Shown here one piece after another: positions 15,967 through 26,197 of a DNA stretch of 64,000 bases (position 1 is its first letter; each line of letters starts with the position of its first letter). The stretch comes from Phaeobacter cretensis (GTDB lineage Bacteria; Pseudomonadota; Alphaproteobacteria; Rhodobacterales; Rhodobacteraceae). The notes beneath the pieces were generated by a model that worked only from the letters and a program-made list of their open reading frames with translations, did not search any database and was not told the origin of the DNA. The translations under genes and the position numbers were made by a program. The stretch is taken from contig NZ_JBKBEU010000001.1 in NCBI RefSeq assembly GCF_047372505.1, forward strand, positions 868,001 through 932,000, in the 5' to 3' direction.

Positions 15967-16848
15967 TCAGGTGGCGTCGGGTAGGTCTACCGTGCCCCGC
16001 ATGAGCACATATCCCTTGCCCGCTACGCGAATACCGCTGGGGGCTTCCGCTGGCCCTACTCGCGTGACGACCGCTTGCCCAGGACGGCCAAGGCCGTGCC
16101 CTTGCTCGGCAATAAATTGATCCGGCTCCATCATGCCGTGGTGCCAAAGATACGCTGCCATTGCCCCAGTTGCGGAGCCGGTAAATGGATCCTCTGGTGG
16201 GCTGGGTGGTGCCATCAGCAGCCGCGAGAACGTATCGCCCTCAGCCGTGGCGCCATTTAATGTAACCAAGTAAGGCTCCATCAGATCTATGCCCTCAGCG
16301 CCCATTGCCTCTCCCAATCGCTGGAGAGCCTGAATATCCAACCGTGCGGCCTCCAGTGCTGCTCGATCCCGCAGCACAGTAATACAGAATGGCAGACCGG
16401 TAGAAACTCGTTGGGGTCGACCAACAATCGCATCAACCGGCAGAGACACCGCCGCCGCAACCAATTCGGGATTGGCAAATGCACCATACTCCGGCGCGAC
16501 CTGGGTCATCTCTATCAGATCATCCGCGACGGTCACCCGCACCAACCCAGCACTGGTTTCAAGCGTGACTGCATCCCCTGTCATCATCCCACGATCACGC
16601 AGGGCCGCAACAGTCGCAATTGTCGGATGTCCCGCGAAGGGGATTTCCCGGCTGGCGAGAAAATATCGGACTCTTAAATCGGCAACCTCAGATGGGCCGG
16701 TAAACGTACATTCCACCAGTGAGGTTTCGCGCACATATGCCAGACAGATATCATCGCTAAGCTCGGCACCGCCATGCACGACCGCGCAGCCATTGCCACC
16801 AAATGCACGCCCCGAAAACGCATCGACCCAATCAAAATCATATCGCAA
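15967..16848 (-). CDS. PhzF family isomerase/epimerase
   Basis: A 293-residue protein with the diaminopimelate-epimerase-like PhzF fold. The catalytic Glu is Glu46 in SLVECTFTG, and GHPTIAT and DPFTGSATGAMAAY are the other family motifs. True PhzF isomerises dihydro-3-hydroxyanthranilate in phenazine synthesis, but most members have unknown substrates, and no other phenazine gene is here. It is upstream of the family-10 glycosyltransferase and probably cotranscribed. Confidence 0.85.
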   Translation of the reverse strand: MRYDFDWVDAFSGRAFGGNGCAVVHGGAELSDDICLAYVRETSLVECTFTGPSEVADLRVRYFLASREIPFAGHPTIATVAALRDRGMMTGDAVTLETSAGLVRVTVADDLIEMTQVAPEYGAFANPELVAAAVSLPVDAIVGRPQRVSTGLPFCITVLRDRAALEAARLDIQALQRLGEAMGAEGIDLMEPYLVTLNGATAEGDTFSRLLMAPPSPPEDPFTGSATGAMAAYLWHHGMMEPDQFIAEQGHGLGRPGQAVVTRVGPAEAPSGIRVAGKGYVLMRGTVDLPDAT

Positions 16849-17010
16849 TGCACACTCTCCCCGCCTGTTTGCTTCCTTGTTTTAGGAAGACCACGCTGTG
16901 CCGAGCATCGCAAGAGAACATTGCTCTAAGCCACCGGGATCGCTCGGCGAAGCCCAATCCCAGCGCCACAGATATTGCAGAAAACGTTGTTGTGGCAACA
17001 AGGGCCACAT

Positions 17011-17041
17011 AATAAAAAAGGGCACCAAAACCGTGGTGCCC
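17011..17041 (-). terminator. Terminator of the hsp20-DUF1150 unit
   Basis: Stem GGGCACCA (17020-17027) / TGGTGCCC (17034-17041); on the minus strand it is followed by CTTTTTTATT. It lies about 90 bases beyond the DUF1150 stop codon. Confidence 0.85.
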
Positions 17042-17130
17042 AATTCGAATAACTTTCTATAGCTGGTCGCCAGAAGACCCGCCCTATGCACAGCGCCGGT
17101 GGCCATTTAGCCACTGCGTCGCGCGTGCAG

Positions 17131-17355
17131 TTAGTGCACGGGTACAGGCGCGTAGTCGTGCTGCCGCGCCAACACAAACGCCATCTTACGATCACTGACC
17201 AGCGCGAGCTGCTCCCCTGCTGCATCATGTACTGCGTAAAGCTGCGCACGCCCGTCGGCACTGGCCTGAACCTCGGCCGGTAAATCCGCAACATCAACCG
17301 TCTTAACGTACACAATGCGGCTATCCGTATCGTGGAACTGGTATGCTGTATGCAT
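17131..17355 (-). CDS. DUF1150 family protein
   Basis: A 74-residue protein of the DUF1150 family, recognised by RIVYVKTVDVADLPAEVQ and the central LYAVHDAAGEQLALVSDRK. The function is unknown. It starts 5 bases after the Hsp20 gene, an arrangement that recurs in Rhodobacteraceae, and shares the heat-shock promoter and terminator, so a role in proteostasis alongside Hsp20 is inferred. Confidence 0.8.
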   Translation of the reverse strand: MHTAYQFHDTDSRIVYVKTVDVADLPAEVQASADGRAQLYAVHDAAGEQLALVSDRKMAFVLARQHDYAPVPVH

Positions 17356-17360
17356 ATGTC

Positions 17361-17774
17361 TTACCCCTTTTTGATGTTGATTGTCTGAACCACGGTTTCG
17401 GGTCGTGCGCGGGTCAAATCGACATGCAGCAAGCCATTTTCCATGACTGCCTCGCCAACTTCGACACCATCAGCCAGCACAAACATGCGCTGAAACTGTC
17501 GTGCCGCAATACCCCGGTGCAAAAACACCCGTCCATCACTGTCGTCGCCCTGCCGACCCCGGATGACCAATTGACGGTCCTCAACGGTGATCGCCAGATC
17601 CACTTCAGCAAACCCTGCGACTGCCAATGTGATGCGGTAAGAGTGATCCGAAGTTTGTTCAATATTGTAGGGTGGATAGCCCTCATTCCCGGACTTAGCC
17701 GAGCGTTCTAAAAGGCGTTCCAATTGCTCAAATCCCAACATATGCGGATATGAGCCAAGTGTGAGTTTCGACAC
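17361..17774 (-). CDS. Small heat shock protein, Hsp20 family
   Basis: A 137-residue holdase chaperone with an alpha-crystallin domain (YRITLAVAGFAEVDLAI through RQFQRMFVLADGVEV) and a C-terminal I-x-I motif (INI) used for oligomer contacts. GTG at 17774 is chosen because AAGGA lies eight bases before it and the family starts with SKLTLGSYP; an ATG 21 bases upstream has no ribosome-binding site. It is transcribed from a sigma-32-like promoter with DUF1150 downstream. Confidence 0.88.
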   Translation of the reverse strand: MSKLTLGSYPHMLGFEQLERLLERSAKSGNEGYPPYNIEQTSDHSYRITLAVAGFAEVDLAITVEDRQLVIRGRQGDDSDGRVFLHRGIAARQFQRMFVLADGVEVGEAVMENGLLHVDLTRARPETVVQTINIKKG

Positions 17775-17839
17775 AGGTTTCGTCCTTGATTCCAAAGCGA
17801 CGTATGGGGCGGCCCCATTATGGCGACCGCTTCCCTAAG

Positions 17840-17868
17840 AATATGGGTGTTTTATGTGTTTTCACAAG
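17840..17868 (-). promoter_or_regulatory. RpoH (sigma-32) type promoter of hsp20
   Basis: On the minus strand: CTTG (17865-17868), a 17-base spacer, then CCCATATT (17847-17840). This matches the alphaproteobacterial RpoH consensus closely. It is 66 bases upstream of the GTG start of hsp20. Confidence 0.8.
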
Positions 17869-17951
17869 CCCGAGGCACTGCAGCGCTGGTGCAAAAGCCT
17901 CTAAAAGCGTAACATTAGCCAAGTCTTAACCTGCCATCCAACGAGTCGCCA

Positions 17952-18176
17952 ATGAACGCACCAACCGATATCTCCATGAAAACCGATGATGTTTTACAGG
18001 TGGAGCTGGAGGTATTTCGCAGGCAACATCGCGATCTGGACGAGGCGATCAGCGCCCTACAAGAGCGCGGCACCAGCGATCAGCTGACTATCCGGCGGCT
18101 AAAGAAGCAGAAGTTAACGCTCAAAGATAAAATTGCGTTGATTGAGGACCGGTTGACCCCCGACATCATCGCCTGA
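17952..18176 (+). CDS. YdcH/DUF465 family protein
   Basis: A 74-residue, highly charged helical protein of the YdcH (DUF465) family, with QHRDLDEAISALQERG, then LTIRRLKKQKLTLKDKIALIE typical of its helical hairpin. The role is unknown. It precedes purE by about 130 bases on the same strand; cotranscription is possible but not required. Confidence 0.82.
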   Translation: MNAPTDISMKTDDVLQVELEVFRRQHRDLDEAISALQERGTSDQLTIRRLKKQKLTLKDKIALIEDRLTPDIIA

Positions 18177-18305
18177 TCCGCCAAACCAATCCAACGCGCC
18201 ACATAGCTCCATTGCCGCATTGCGGGATGCACAGGGTTCTCTATAGTGCGCGCTTCCTCCACCCCAGCGGGTTCGCAGGCCCGCGGCATGACAGGATCTG
18301 AGCCT

Positions 18306-18806
18306 ATGCCAGAGCATTCCGCCGACATAAAAGTGGGCATCATAATGGGCAGTCAATCGGACTGGCCCACCCTGAAAGAAGCTGCCATCCTTTTGGATGA
18401 ACTAGGCGTCCCTTACGAAGCCAAGATCGTCTCGGCCCATCGTACGCCTGACCGCTTGTGGAGCTATGGCAAATCTGCTGCCGAACGCGGGCTGCAAGTG
18501 ATCATCGCTGGTGCAGGCGGCGCTGCCCATCTTCCAGGTATGGTTGCGTCCAAAACCCGTGTGCCGGTGGTCGGCGTTCCGGTTCAAACCCGCGCGCTGT
18601 CTGGTGTTGATTCGCTCTATTCCATCGTGCAGATGCCCAAAGGATTTCCCGTTGCAACCATGGCTATTGGGTCTGCAGGGGCTGCCAATGCCGGACTGAT
18701 GGCGGTAAGTATTCTCGCGCTGCAAGATGAGAGCCTAGCCCGGCGACTGGATGACTGGCGTGCGGCTCTCTCTGCCTCTATCCCCGAGGAACCCGTAGAT
18801 GACTGA
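18306..18806 (+). CDS. purE: N5-carboxyaminoimidazole ribonucleotide mutase
   Basis: A 166-residue class I PurE that converts N5-CAIR to CAIR in purine synthesis. The motifs GIIMGSQSDWP and IVSAHRTPDR (with the catalytic His) are followed by the glycine-rich AGAGGAAHLPGM. ATG at 18306 is chosen, with AGGA ten bases upstream; an in-frame ATG at 18288 would add six residues. It overlaps purK by 8 bases, giving the usual purEK pair. Confidence 0.92.
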   Translation: MPEHSADIKVGIIMGSQSDWPTLKEAAILLDELGVPYEAKIVSAHRTPDRLWSYGKSAAERGLQVIIAGAGGAAHLPGMVASKTRVPVVGVPVQTRALSGVDSLYSIVQMPKGFPVATMAIGSAGAANAGLMAVSILALQDESLARRLDDWRAALSASIPEEPVDD

Positions 18807-19878
18807 TGCATTGAAAGCAGGCGCAACAATCGGCATCCTGGGTGGCGGGCAATTGGGTCGGATGCTGTCGGTCGCAGCATCGCGTCTTGGCTTCAAAACC
18901 CACATCTTTGAACCAAGCGCCAATCCACCTTCCGGTGATGTCGCGCATAAGGTGACAACTGCCAGCTATGAGGACGCCGAGGCCCTGGCCGCCTTCGCCG
19001 CCTCCGTCGACGTGATCACCTACGAGTTTGAGAACATCCCAACATCGGCGCTGGATCTGCTGGAACAGCACAAACCGATCCGCCCGGATCGCGAAGCACT
19101 TAGGATCAGCCAAGACCGTCTCACGGAAAAAACGTTCCTGCAGGAACTAGGCCTGAGCACAGCCCCATTTGCCGATGTTTCGGATCAAGCAAGCCTCGAC
19201 GCCGCAATGAGCACCATTGGCACCCCATCTATCCTAAAGACCCGCCGCTTTGGATATGATGGCAAAGGGCAGGCGCGGATAAAAACACCCGAAGAAGCAA
19301 CGACGGCGCTTAGTGAAATGGCCGGGGCTCCCTCGGTTCTGGAAGGGTTTGTAAACTTCAGCCATGAGATTTCTGTCGTTGCTGCGCGTGGCGTCAGTGG
19401 AGAGATTTCATGCTTTGACCCCGGCGAGAATGTCCACCGCGACGGCATTCTGCACACCACGACCATCCCTGCAAGGTTGAGCGCCGGACAGCGTATGGAT
19501 GCCGTCCTGATGGCGGGCAAGATCATGAATACTCTAAACTATGTTGGCGTCCTTGCAGTTGAGTTGTTTGTGACACCACAGGGGTTGATCGTGAACGAAA
19601 TAGCGCCGCGCGTGCATAATTCCGGCCATTGGACCCAAAACGGTTGCGCCGTGGATCAGTTCGAACAGCACATTCGTGCTGTAGCTGGGTGGGGCCTCGG
19701 TGACGGTCAGCGTCACAGCGATGTGGTGATGGAGAACCTGATTGGTGCTGATATGGATCGCGTGCCAGACCTGCTACGCGAGCGCAACTGTGCGCTCCAT
19801 CTCTATGGCAAGGCCGACGCAAAACCGGGACGCAAAATGGGACATGTTAACCGCGTCGTCCCACCCGCCAAGACCTGA
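18799..19878 (+). CDS. purK: 5-(carboxyamino)imidazole ribonucleotide synthase
   Basis: A 359-residue ATP-grasp enzyme that makes N5-CAIR from AIR, bicarbonate and ATP. It shows the N-terminal IGILGGGQLGRML, the lysine segment ILKTRRFGYDGKGQ and VNEIAPRVHNSGHWTQ, all diagnostic of PurK. It starts inside the end of purE, and together they carry out the two-step bacterial route to CAIR. Confidence 0.93.
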   Translation: MTDALKAGATIGILGGGQLGRMLSVAASRLGFKTHIFEPSANPPSGDVAHKVTTASYEDAEALAAFAASVDVITYEFENIPTSALDLLEQHKPIRPDREALRISQDRLTEKTFLQELGLSTAPFADVSDQASLDAAMSTIGTPSILKTRRFGYDGKGQARIKTPEEATTALSEMAGAPSVLEGFVNFSHEISVVAARGVSGEISCFDPGENVHRDGILHTTTIPARLSAGQRMDAVLMAGKIMNTLNYVGVLAVELFVTPQGLIVNEIAPRVHNSGHWTQNGCAVDQFEQHIRAVAGWGLGDGQRHSDVVMENLIGADMDRVPDLLRERNCALHLYGKADAKPGRKMGHVNRVVPPAKT

Positions 19879-19908
19879 GGCAAACGCGTGACCTAGCGGC
19901 TGGTCAAA

Positions 19909-19933
19909 AGTAAATCGGCCCAGCCGGTTTACT
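19909..19933. repeat. Hairpin between purK and phnM 3' ends
   Basis: Eleven-base stem AGTAAATCGGC (19909-19919) / GCCGGTTTACT (19923-19933) with one T-G pair and a 3-base loop. There is no clear T-tract on either side. It may end or stabilise the convergent transcripts. Confidence 0.45.
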
Positions 19934-20021
19934 GCGCCGCAAAGAGGGCTATCCGGCCTGATGCGCGGCGCTCCCTCCCTTAGGCTAAGGGTCTATCCTG
20001 CACTAAGGCGGCCATCCGGCG

Positions 20022-21170
20022 TCACCCCAGAAACCGGGCAGCCACATCACCGCTCATGTAGCTAACGCGTCCCCCGGATAGAGTTGCGGCCACACGGTCA
20101 TCCGCGTCTAGAATAACCAAATCGGCCCGCTTTCCGGCCTCCAGTCTGCCGCGATCCTTCAACCCCAAAACTCTGGCCGGGCCATCAGACACCAATGCCC
20201 AAGCCTGCTCGACCGACAGCAACCCGGATTTGGCCAACATCAGCGCCGCACGACGCGGGCTGGGATAGTGGTAGTCTGAAGCCAATGCATCGCAGAGCCC
20301 CATGGCCGTGAGATCAAGCGCCGAAGCATTGCCCTTATGCGATCCACCGCGCACTACATTGGGCGAACCCAGGATAACATGATCGCCTCCACCGCGTGCG
20401 GCTTCCGCCGCTTCCAGCGTCTCAGGAAATTCTGATATCCGCGCGCCTCGAGCGCGCCAAATCTTGCGATCCTCCGCTGTCTGATCGTCGTGACTGCCCA
20501 GACGCACACCTTCAGCTGCCAAAGTGGCAGCAAGTTGATCCAACGCGGCAGGCACCTCAGACTTTGCCGCATGCATGTCTTTCAGCATCTGCCAATGTAC
20601 ATCCGGGTTTCGCCCTGCCTTTAGCGCCTGACCGGTCAGCCGGGGTGGCTTTTTACCCGCTGCGAGCTTGTCGTGGGGCAGGTGGTCATTGAACACCACG
20701 TATTGCACCCCCCATTCAGCAATCTGCGTCGGAAGCCTCTCATAGGCATCCAGCAAGTGAACCTCGAACCGTAGCTGCGGCACCACATCTGTGACCACTC
20801 TTGCTCGGGCAATTTTGATACTCTCAAAGACTTGCGCCGCGAATTCCGGCCCGCGCAACCCGCCTTCCCAAGATATGAACTGCGCCAGAACAGCGGTGGT
20901 GATACCATTGGCAGCCACCTCTGCCTCAGCGGCAATCACCCCCTCAACCATCTGCTTCATTGCGCCTCGGCGCGGCGCAAGATGGCGTTCAAACCCGTCG
21001 CCATGGCAATCAATAATGCCCGGCATCACGCGGTATCCCGTCAGATCAATTCGACGCCCGACTGTGCCAGACTGGATGAGCCCACCGCCAATCGCAATCT
21101 CTCCGCTGGCGTCCACCCCGCCCGGTCGCAGAACATCTGCCCCGACCAGCGTCAATTCCAGCGCACTCAT
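20022..21170 (-). CDS. phnM: PhnM-like RPnTP diphosphatase (amidohydrolase)
   Basis: A 382-residue amidohydrolase. Metal-site motifs are GIIDCHGDGFERH, LGSHDDQTAED and ALASDYHYPSPR, as in PhnM, which cleaves ribose 1-methylphosphonate 5-triphosphate to the 5-phosphate and pyrophosphate in the C-P lyase pathway. No other phn gene is in the window. An orphan copy may act in a different phosphonate route or on another substrate. It starts within the stop of the lipase gene (4-base overlap). Confidence 0.8.
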   Translation of the reverse strand: MSALELTLVGADVLRPGGVDASGEIAIGGGLIQSGTVGRRIDLTGYRVMPGIIDCHGDGFERHLAPRRGAMKQMVEGVIAAEAEVAANGITTAVLAQFISWEGGLRGPEFAAQVFESIKIARARVVTDVVPQLRFEVHLLDAYERLPTQIAEWGVQYVVFNDHLPHDKLAAGKKPPRLTGQALKAGRNPDVHWQMLKDMHAAKSEVPAALDQLAATLAAEGVRLGSHDDQTAEDRKIWRARGARISEFPETLEAAEAARGGGDHVILGSPNVVRGGSHKGNASALDLTAMGLCDALASDYHYPSPRRAALMLAKSGLLSVEQAWALVSDGPARVLGLKDRGRLEAGKRADLVILDADDRVAATLSGGRVSYMSGDVAARFLG

Positions 21171-21994
21171 TCGCTGTCCTCCACCAAACTTTGCTTGTCA
21201 TCCTGTCGGCAGCGCCCCTCTGCACAGGCATTCTCAATACTGCCGGTGACGGAGTCGAGCCAAGTAATTGATGGATCAAATTGTCCGGCCTCGAGAAAAT
21301 GCAGCGCCTGGGCGATAACCTGCGGGTTGTTCATCATGAATGTATGGGTGACCGGCAATATAATATGGGCCTGCATGCCAGCGACCTTTGTACTCTCGAC
21401 CGAGACCTTGCCATCGTCCGGACCAGGTATGATCGCGGAAAATACCGGATTGAATGAGAGATCCCCTGCAACCACCCCAACTGGATAGCTGACCGCTGGC
21501 AGTTGGTTCGGAAGGCTGTCTTCTCCTGTACCCAGTTGCAAACCAGCCGGACCATTCAACAGACCAAAGACCTCCCAGGCGCCTAACTCATCCACCAATT
21601 CGCTACCTTGATTGGGCGGTGCCAGCATGACGATACGTCCCAATGCCTCAGGCCGGGCTTCTTGCAACCAGTATCGCAATAATATCCCGCCCATGGAATG
21701 CGTGACAAAATGCAGGCGGTCCTGCGGGTTCATCAACGTCTCACATTGAGCCACAGCATCTGGCAGTGTATCGAAGGCCAGATCCGCTACCGGCTTGTCG
21801 GTTGATGGATATCCTGGCGTCACAACATCAACCCCACGCGCTTCCAACACCTTACCCAAAACCGCGAGAGAGATCTCACTGCGGGCGAGCCCATGCAGAA
21901 GGATGGTGCAATCCGCGAAGGCCAAGCCGGGGGAAACGGCAAAGACGGCTAGCGTGACGAGGCGGCGAAGATATCGGAAAGGTCTGACTGTCAT
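21167..21994 (-). CDS. Secreted alpha/beta-hydrolase (lipase/esterase-like)
   Basis: A 275-residue protein with a signal peptide (hydrophobic LVTLAVFAVSPGLAFA, likely cleaved after AFA). The mature part has the oxyanion segment ILLHGLARS near residues 31-39 and the nucleophile elbow VTHSMGG with Ser100. The remaining fold looks like triacylglycerol lipases/acetyltransferases of the PGAP1-like group. It contains a C-terminal pair of cysteines (CAEGRC) that may form a disulfide. Substrate unknown. Confidence 0.78.
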   Translation of the reverse strand: MTVRPFRYLRRLVTLAVFAVSPGLAFADCTILLHGLARSEISLAVLGKVLEARGVDVVTPGYPSTDKPVADLAFDTLPDAVAQCETLMNPQDRLHFVTHSMGGILLRYWLQEARPEALGRIVMLAPPNQGSELVDELGAWEVFGLLNGPAGLQLGTGEDSLPNQLPAVSYPVGVVAGDLSFNPVFSAIIPGPDDGKVSVESTKVAGMQAHIILPVTHTFMMNNPQVIAQALHFLEAGQFDPSITWLDSVTGSIENACAEGRCRQDDKQSLVEDSE

Positions 21995-22085
21995 GGAACA
22001 CCAGATAATGCCAAATTATGCCAGCTGGAAGCCCGGATACCACCGGATAATGTTTCAGCTCGACATCCCGCGATCCGACCCCGCC

Positions 22086-22955
22086 CTATCTGCTACGGGC
22101 GGCGACCTCGCTGCGTTTGGGTGTTGTAGCGCTGACCACGACAGCAATCCCGCCCAGCACCGCGACCGACCCTATCAAAAGCCGCAGACCAATCGCTTCG
22201 CCCAATAATACCGCGCCAGCAAGAATGGCGATAACTGGTACACTTAGCTGAATCGTAGCGGCAACTGATGGCGTAAGCTGTGGCAAGACGTAGTACCAAA
22301 GCGCATAGCCCAGACCGGATGTGACTGCTCCCGACAACACGGCCAGTGCAATCCCTGGGCCGGTGACAAGGCTTCCGCCACCCAGCAGAAAAACAACCGG
22401 TATCATCATGACGGTAGCAGCAGCGAAGTTCACTGCAGTGGCCGCAATCGGGGCTGTCGCACCCCGCCCCAGCAGACTGTATGCCGCCCATCCCAACCCG
22501 CCCAGCGCCATCAACAGCGAGGCATCAAGCGGCGTTGCGGCGCTGCCATCCGGCCAGACCACAATAGCCAGCCCCAGCAACGCAATAATAGCGCCACCGA
22601 TTTGCCCTGCAGAGGTTGGGCTGCCTCTAAAACTGCCCCAAAGAAACATCGACACCTGTACTACGCCAAACAGGATCAACGCACCAAGACCGGCATCAAG
22701 ATCCTGATAGGCCACAGAAAACCCGATCATATAGACTGTCAGTGCCCCTCCACCCCAGATGGTCTGGGAAAGACTGCGACGCAGCGAAACCCGACTCCTA
22801 AGGCACAGCGTTATCAGCGTGACCGCCCCAGCAAACAGGCGAAGCAACCCGAAGCCAGTTGCATCCATATAGCCCAAGCCAATGGCCCAGCGGCCAAGGA
22901 TAGAATTTGCCGCGAAGGCGATCATGGTAAGGGAGACAAGAAAAATCAAATGCAT
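22086..22955 (-). CDS. DMT superfamily transporter (EamA)
   Basis: A 289-residue inner-membrane protein with about ten hydrophobic helices in two EamA repeats, beginning with the conserved FAANSILGRWAIG. EamA transporters usually export amino acids or other small metabolites; substrate cannot be read from the sequence. It lies about 90 bases upstream of the lipase gene on the same strand. Confidence 0.82.
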   Translation of the reverse strand: MHLIFLVSLTMIAFAANSILGRWAIGLGYMDATGFGLLRLFAGAVTLITLCLRSRVSLRRSLSQTIWGGGALTVYMIGFSVAYQDLDAGLGALILFGVVQVSMFLWGSFRGSPTSAGQIGGAIIALLGLAIVVWPDGSAATPLDASLLMALGGLGWAAYSLLGRGATAPIAATAVNFAAATVMMIPVVFLLGGGSLVTGPGIALAVLSGAVTSGLGYALWYYVLPQLTPSVAATIQLSVPVIAILAGAVLLGEAIGLRLLIGSVAVLGGIAVVVSATTPKRSEVAARSR

Positions 22956-23045
22956 AAGGCGCAGTTATCTTGCTCTGTACTGTCCTGCCAATGAATTTAT
23001 TGTGTCAAGATTTCGGGCTATCGAAACTCAGCCGCTGTAGCCCTC

Positions 23046-23939
23046 TTACCCCTTGAAGACATTTTCACGGTGCCACCTGAGGTAGGCAATGTGAGGCTTA
23101 TAAGCCGGTTCAACTGGTTCTACCAGGCGCCTGCTAGGCACCAGCAACCGGTCCAGTGTGCTATCGTCAACGGCCTTCTTGGCAACCAAAATTTCGTTAT
23201 CGTCGCCAATCGAAATCAATCCGCGGTCAAACATCCAATGCACAGTGCCAGACAGAGCCAGACCGTTGCTAACAGTATCTGGGCCGCTTTTTGAGACAGG
23301 AACAATATGCGCGGCTTCTACTTCAGGGCGGCCACCGCCATTTCTCAGCTCCAACCCAGACATTGAACAGCGTCCCCCATAGGCATGTTTTACCTGTCTG
23401 GCAAAACTTTGATCTCGAAATTGGCGCTGCGATAAAATGAGTTCTCTTGGCTGGCCTTGCGGCAAAAACGGCGTTTGAGCCTCGGCAAAACCATCTTCCA
23501 GATGAAATTCACCAGTTCTTGGAATCGCATTTGGCTCGTCTCTTGGCTCAAGCCCTGTATTTATGATCTTTGCGAAGTCTTTATCAGAGATCACCCGGAC
23601 AGAACTTGTGTTGTTGCCCCGTGACTGCGGCAGCCCTGTCTCGTACGGCCCCTGCCCCTCGATCCAGCGGGGAACAAAATTCTCGAAGGATAATTCGCTC
23701 CCTTGATCAAGAATGGCGTAAGCCATCTTGGGACCCAACGGATCATCTACAACTTGAAGAACCTTTTGAACCGCATAATAACCTCTGCCGCCGCCACGAC
23801 GCCCTTCGTAGAAAATCACCCAGTCGCCTACCGTCTGTTCGACCCGGCTTAGGTACTGCCGTTTTGGAAAATGATAAGCGCTTCCCGGCTGATCATCATA
23901 GCTGGAATGGGATGATTGAATGAACACTGCCTTTGCCAT
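23046..23939 (-). CDS. HNH endonuclease with N-terminal reader-like domain
   Basis: A 297-residue predicted restriction-type endonuclease. The C-terminal HNH core has EAAHIVPVSKSGPDTVSNG (His211, Asn225) and GTVHWMFDRGLIS (His234), preceded by RCSMSGLEL. This matches the COG3440-like predicted restriction endonucleases. Residues 1-110, with VGDWVIFYEGRRGGGRGYYAV, resemble an SRA/EVE-like domain that may read modified bases; that is an inference. No methyltransferase is adjacent. ATG at 23939 is preferred to a TTG 18 bases upstream. It lies beyond the groEL terminator. Confidence 0.75.
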   Translation of the reverse strand: MAKAVFIQSSHSSYDDQPGSAYHFPKRQYLSRVEQTVGDWVIFYEGRRGGGRGYYAVQKVLQVVDDPLGPKMAYAILDQGSELSFENFVPRWIEGQGPYETGLPQSRGNNTSSVRVISDKDFAKIINTGLEPRDEPNAIPRTGEFHLEDGFAEAQTPFLPQGQPRELILSQRQFRDQSFARQVKHAYGGRCSMSGLELRNGGGRPEVEAAHIVPVSKSGPDTVSNGLALSGTVHWMFDRGLISIGDDNEILVAKKAVDDSTLDRLLVPSRRLVEPVEPAYKPHIAYLRWHRENVFKG

Positions 23940-23965
23940 GCCTGTGGTTGTAGGCAACTAAACTG

Positions 23966-23997
23966 AAAACGAAAAGGGGCTGCCCGAAGGCAGCCCC
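23966..23997 (-). terminator. groESL terminator
   Basis: Stem GGGGCTGCC (23976-23984) / GGCAGCCCC (23989-23997). On the minus strand the loop is TTCG and the stem is followed by TTTTCGTTTT. It lies about 90 bases past the groEL stop. Confidence 0.88.
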
Positions 23998-24083
23998 AAA
24001 TCTTGCAGTCATTAGCGGTAAGGCTTCGCCGATTGGCCCTCAATCGCCGTTCGCCTCATCACAAATCCCGATGGGATTTATGA

Positions 24084-25736
<1,653 letters not shown>

Positions 25737-25813
25737 TGTTCACTCTCCTAGAGAAAATCTTATGTTTAGCGATGGATGGGATCAGAGCAGATATCAGGGA
25801 AAATCCTGATGTC

Positions 25814-26101
25814 TTACTCGATGATACCCATGATGTCGCTTTCCTTCATCATCAGCAGCTCTTCGCCGTCGACGGTGACCTCGGTGCCGGACCATTTGCC
25901 GAACAGGATCGTGTCGCCAGCCGAAACAGCCATCGCGATCAGTTCGCCACTGTCCTTACGTGCGCCTTCGCCAGTTGCGACGACAACGCCTTCGCTCGGC
26001 TTTTCCTTGGCGGAATCAGGGATGATCAGACCACCAGCGGTTTTTTCTTCGCTTTCGGTGCGACGGACCAGCACGCGGTCATGAAGCGGTTTCAATGCCA
26101 T
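25814..26101 (-). CDS. groES: Co-chaperonin GroES
   Basis: A 95-residue co-chaperonin that caps GroEL. It begins with LKPLHDRVLVRR; the mobile loop (TAGGLIIPDSAKEKP) and the C-terminal LLMMKESDIMGIIE are normal. It is first in the groESL operon, which has a CIRCE element and a promoter directly upstream. Confidence 0.97.
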   Translation of the reverse strand: MALKPLHDRVLVRRTESEEKTAGGLIIPDSAKEKPSEGVVVATGEGARKDSGELIAMAVSAGDTILFGKWSGTEVTVDGEELLMMKESDIMGIIE

Positions 26102-26162
26102 CTTTGTAGCTCCTTAAAGGCTCAAAGGTTGTTGTCTCGCCCTCTACTCCCCGCAGAGGGTG

Positions 26163-26189
26163 TTATCACTCATCACTATCGAGTGCTAA
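26163..26189 (-). promoter_or_regulatory. CIRCE operator upstream of groES
   Basis: TTATCACTC-N9-GAGTGCTAA (26163-26171 and 26181-26189), one mismatch from the CIRCE consensus TTAGCACTC-N9-GAGTGCTAA. This is the HrcA repressor site, placed just downstream of the promoter and 62 bases before the groES start. hrcA itself is not in the window. Confidence 0.9.
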
Positions 26190-26197
26190 CGATTGAA

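Noticed and set aside
15967..16848. Phenazine biosynthesis
   Set aside because: Only a PhzF-family gene is present; the family is broad and no phzA-E or phzG genes are nearby.
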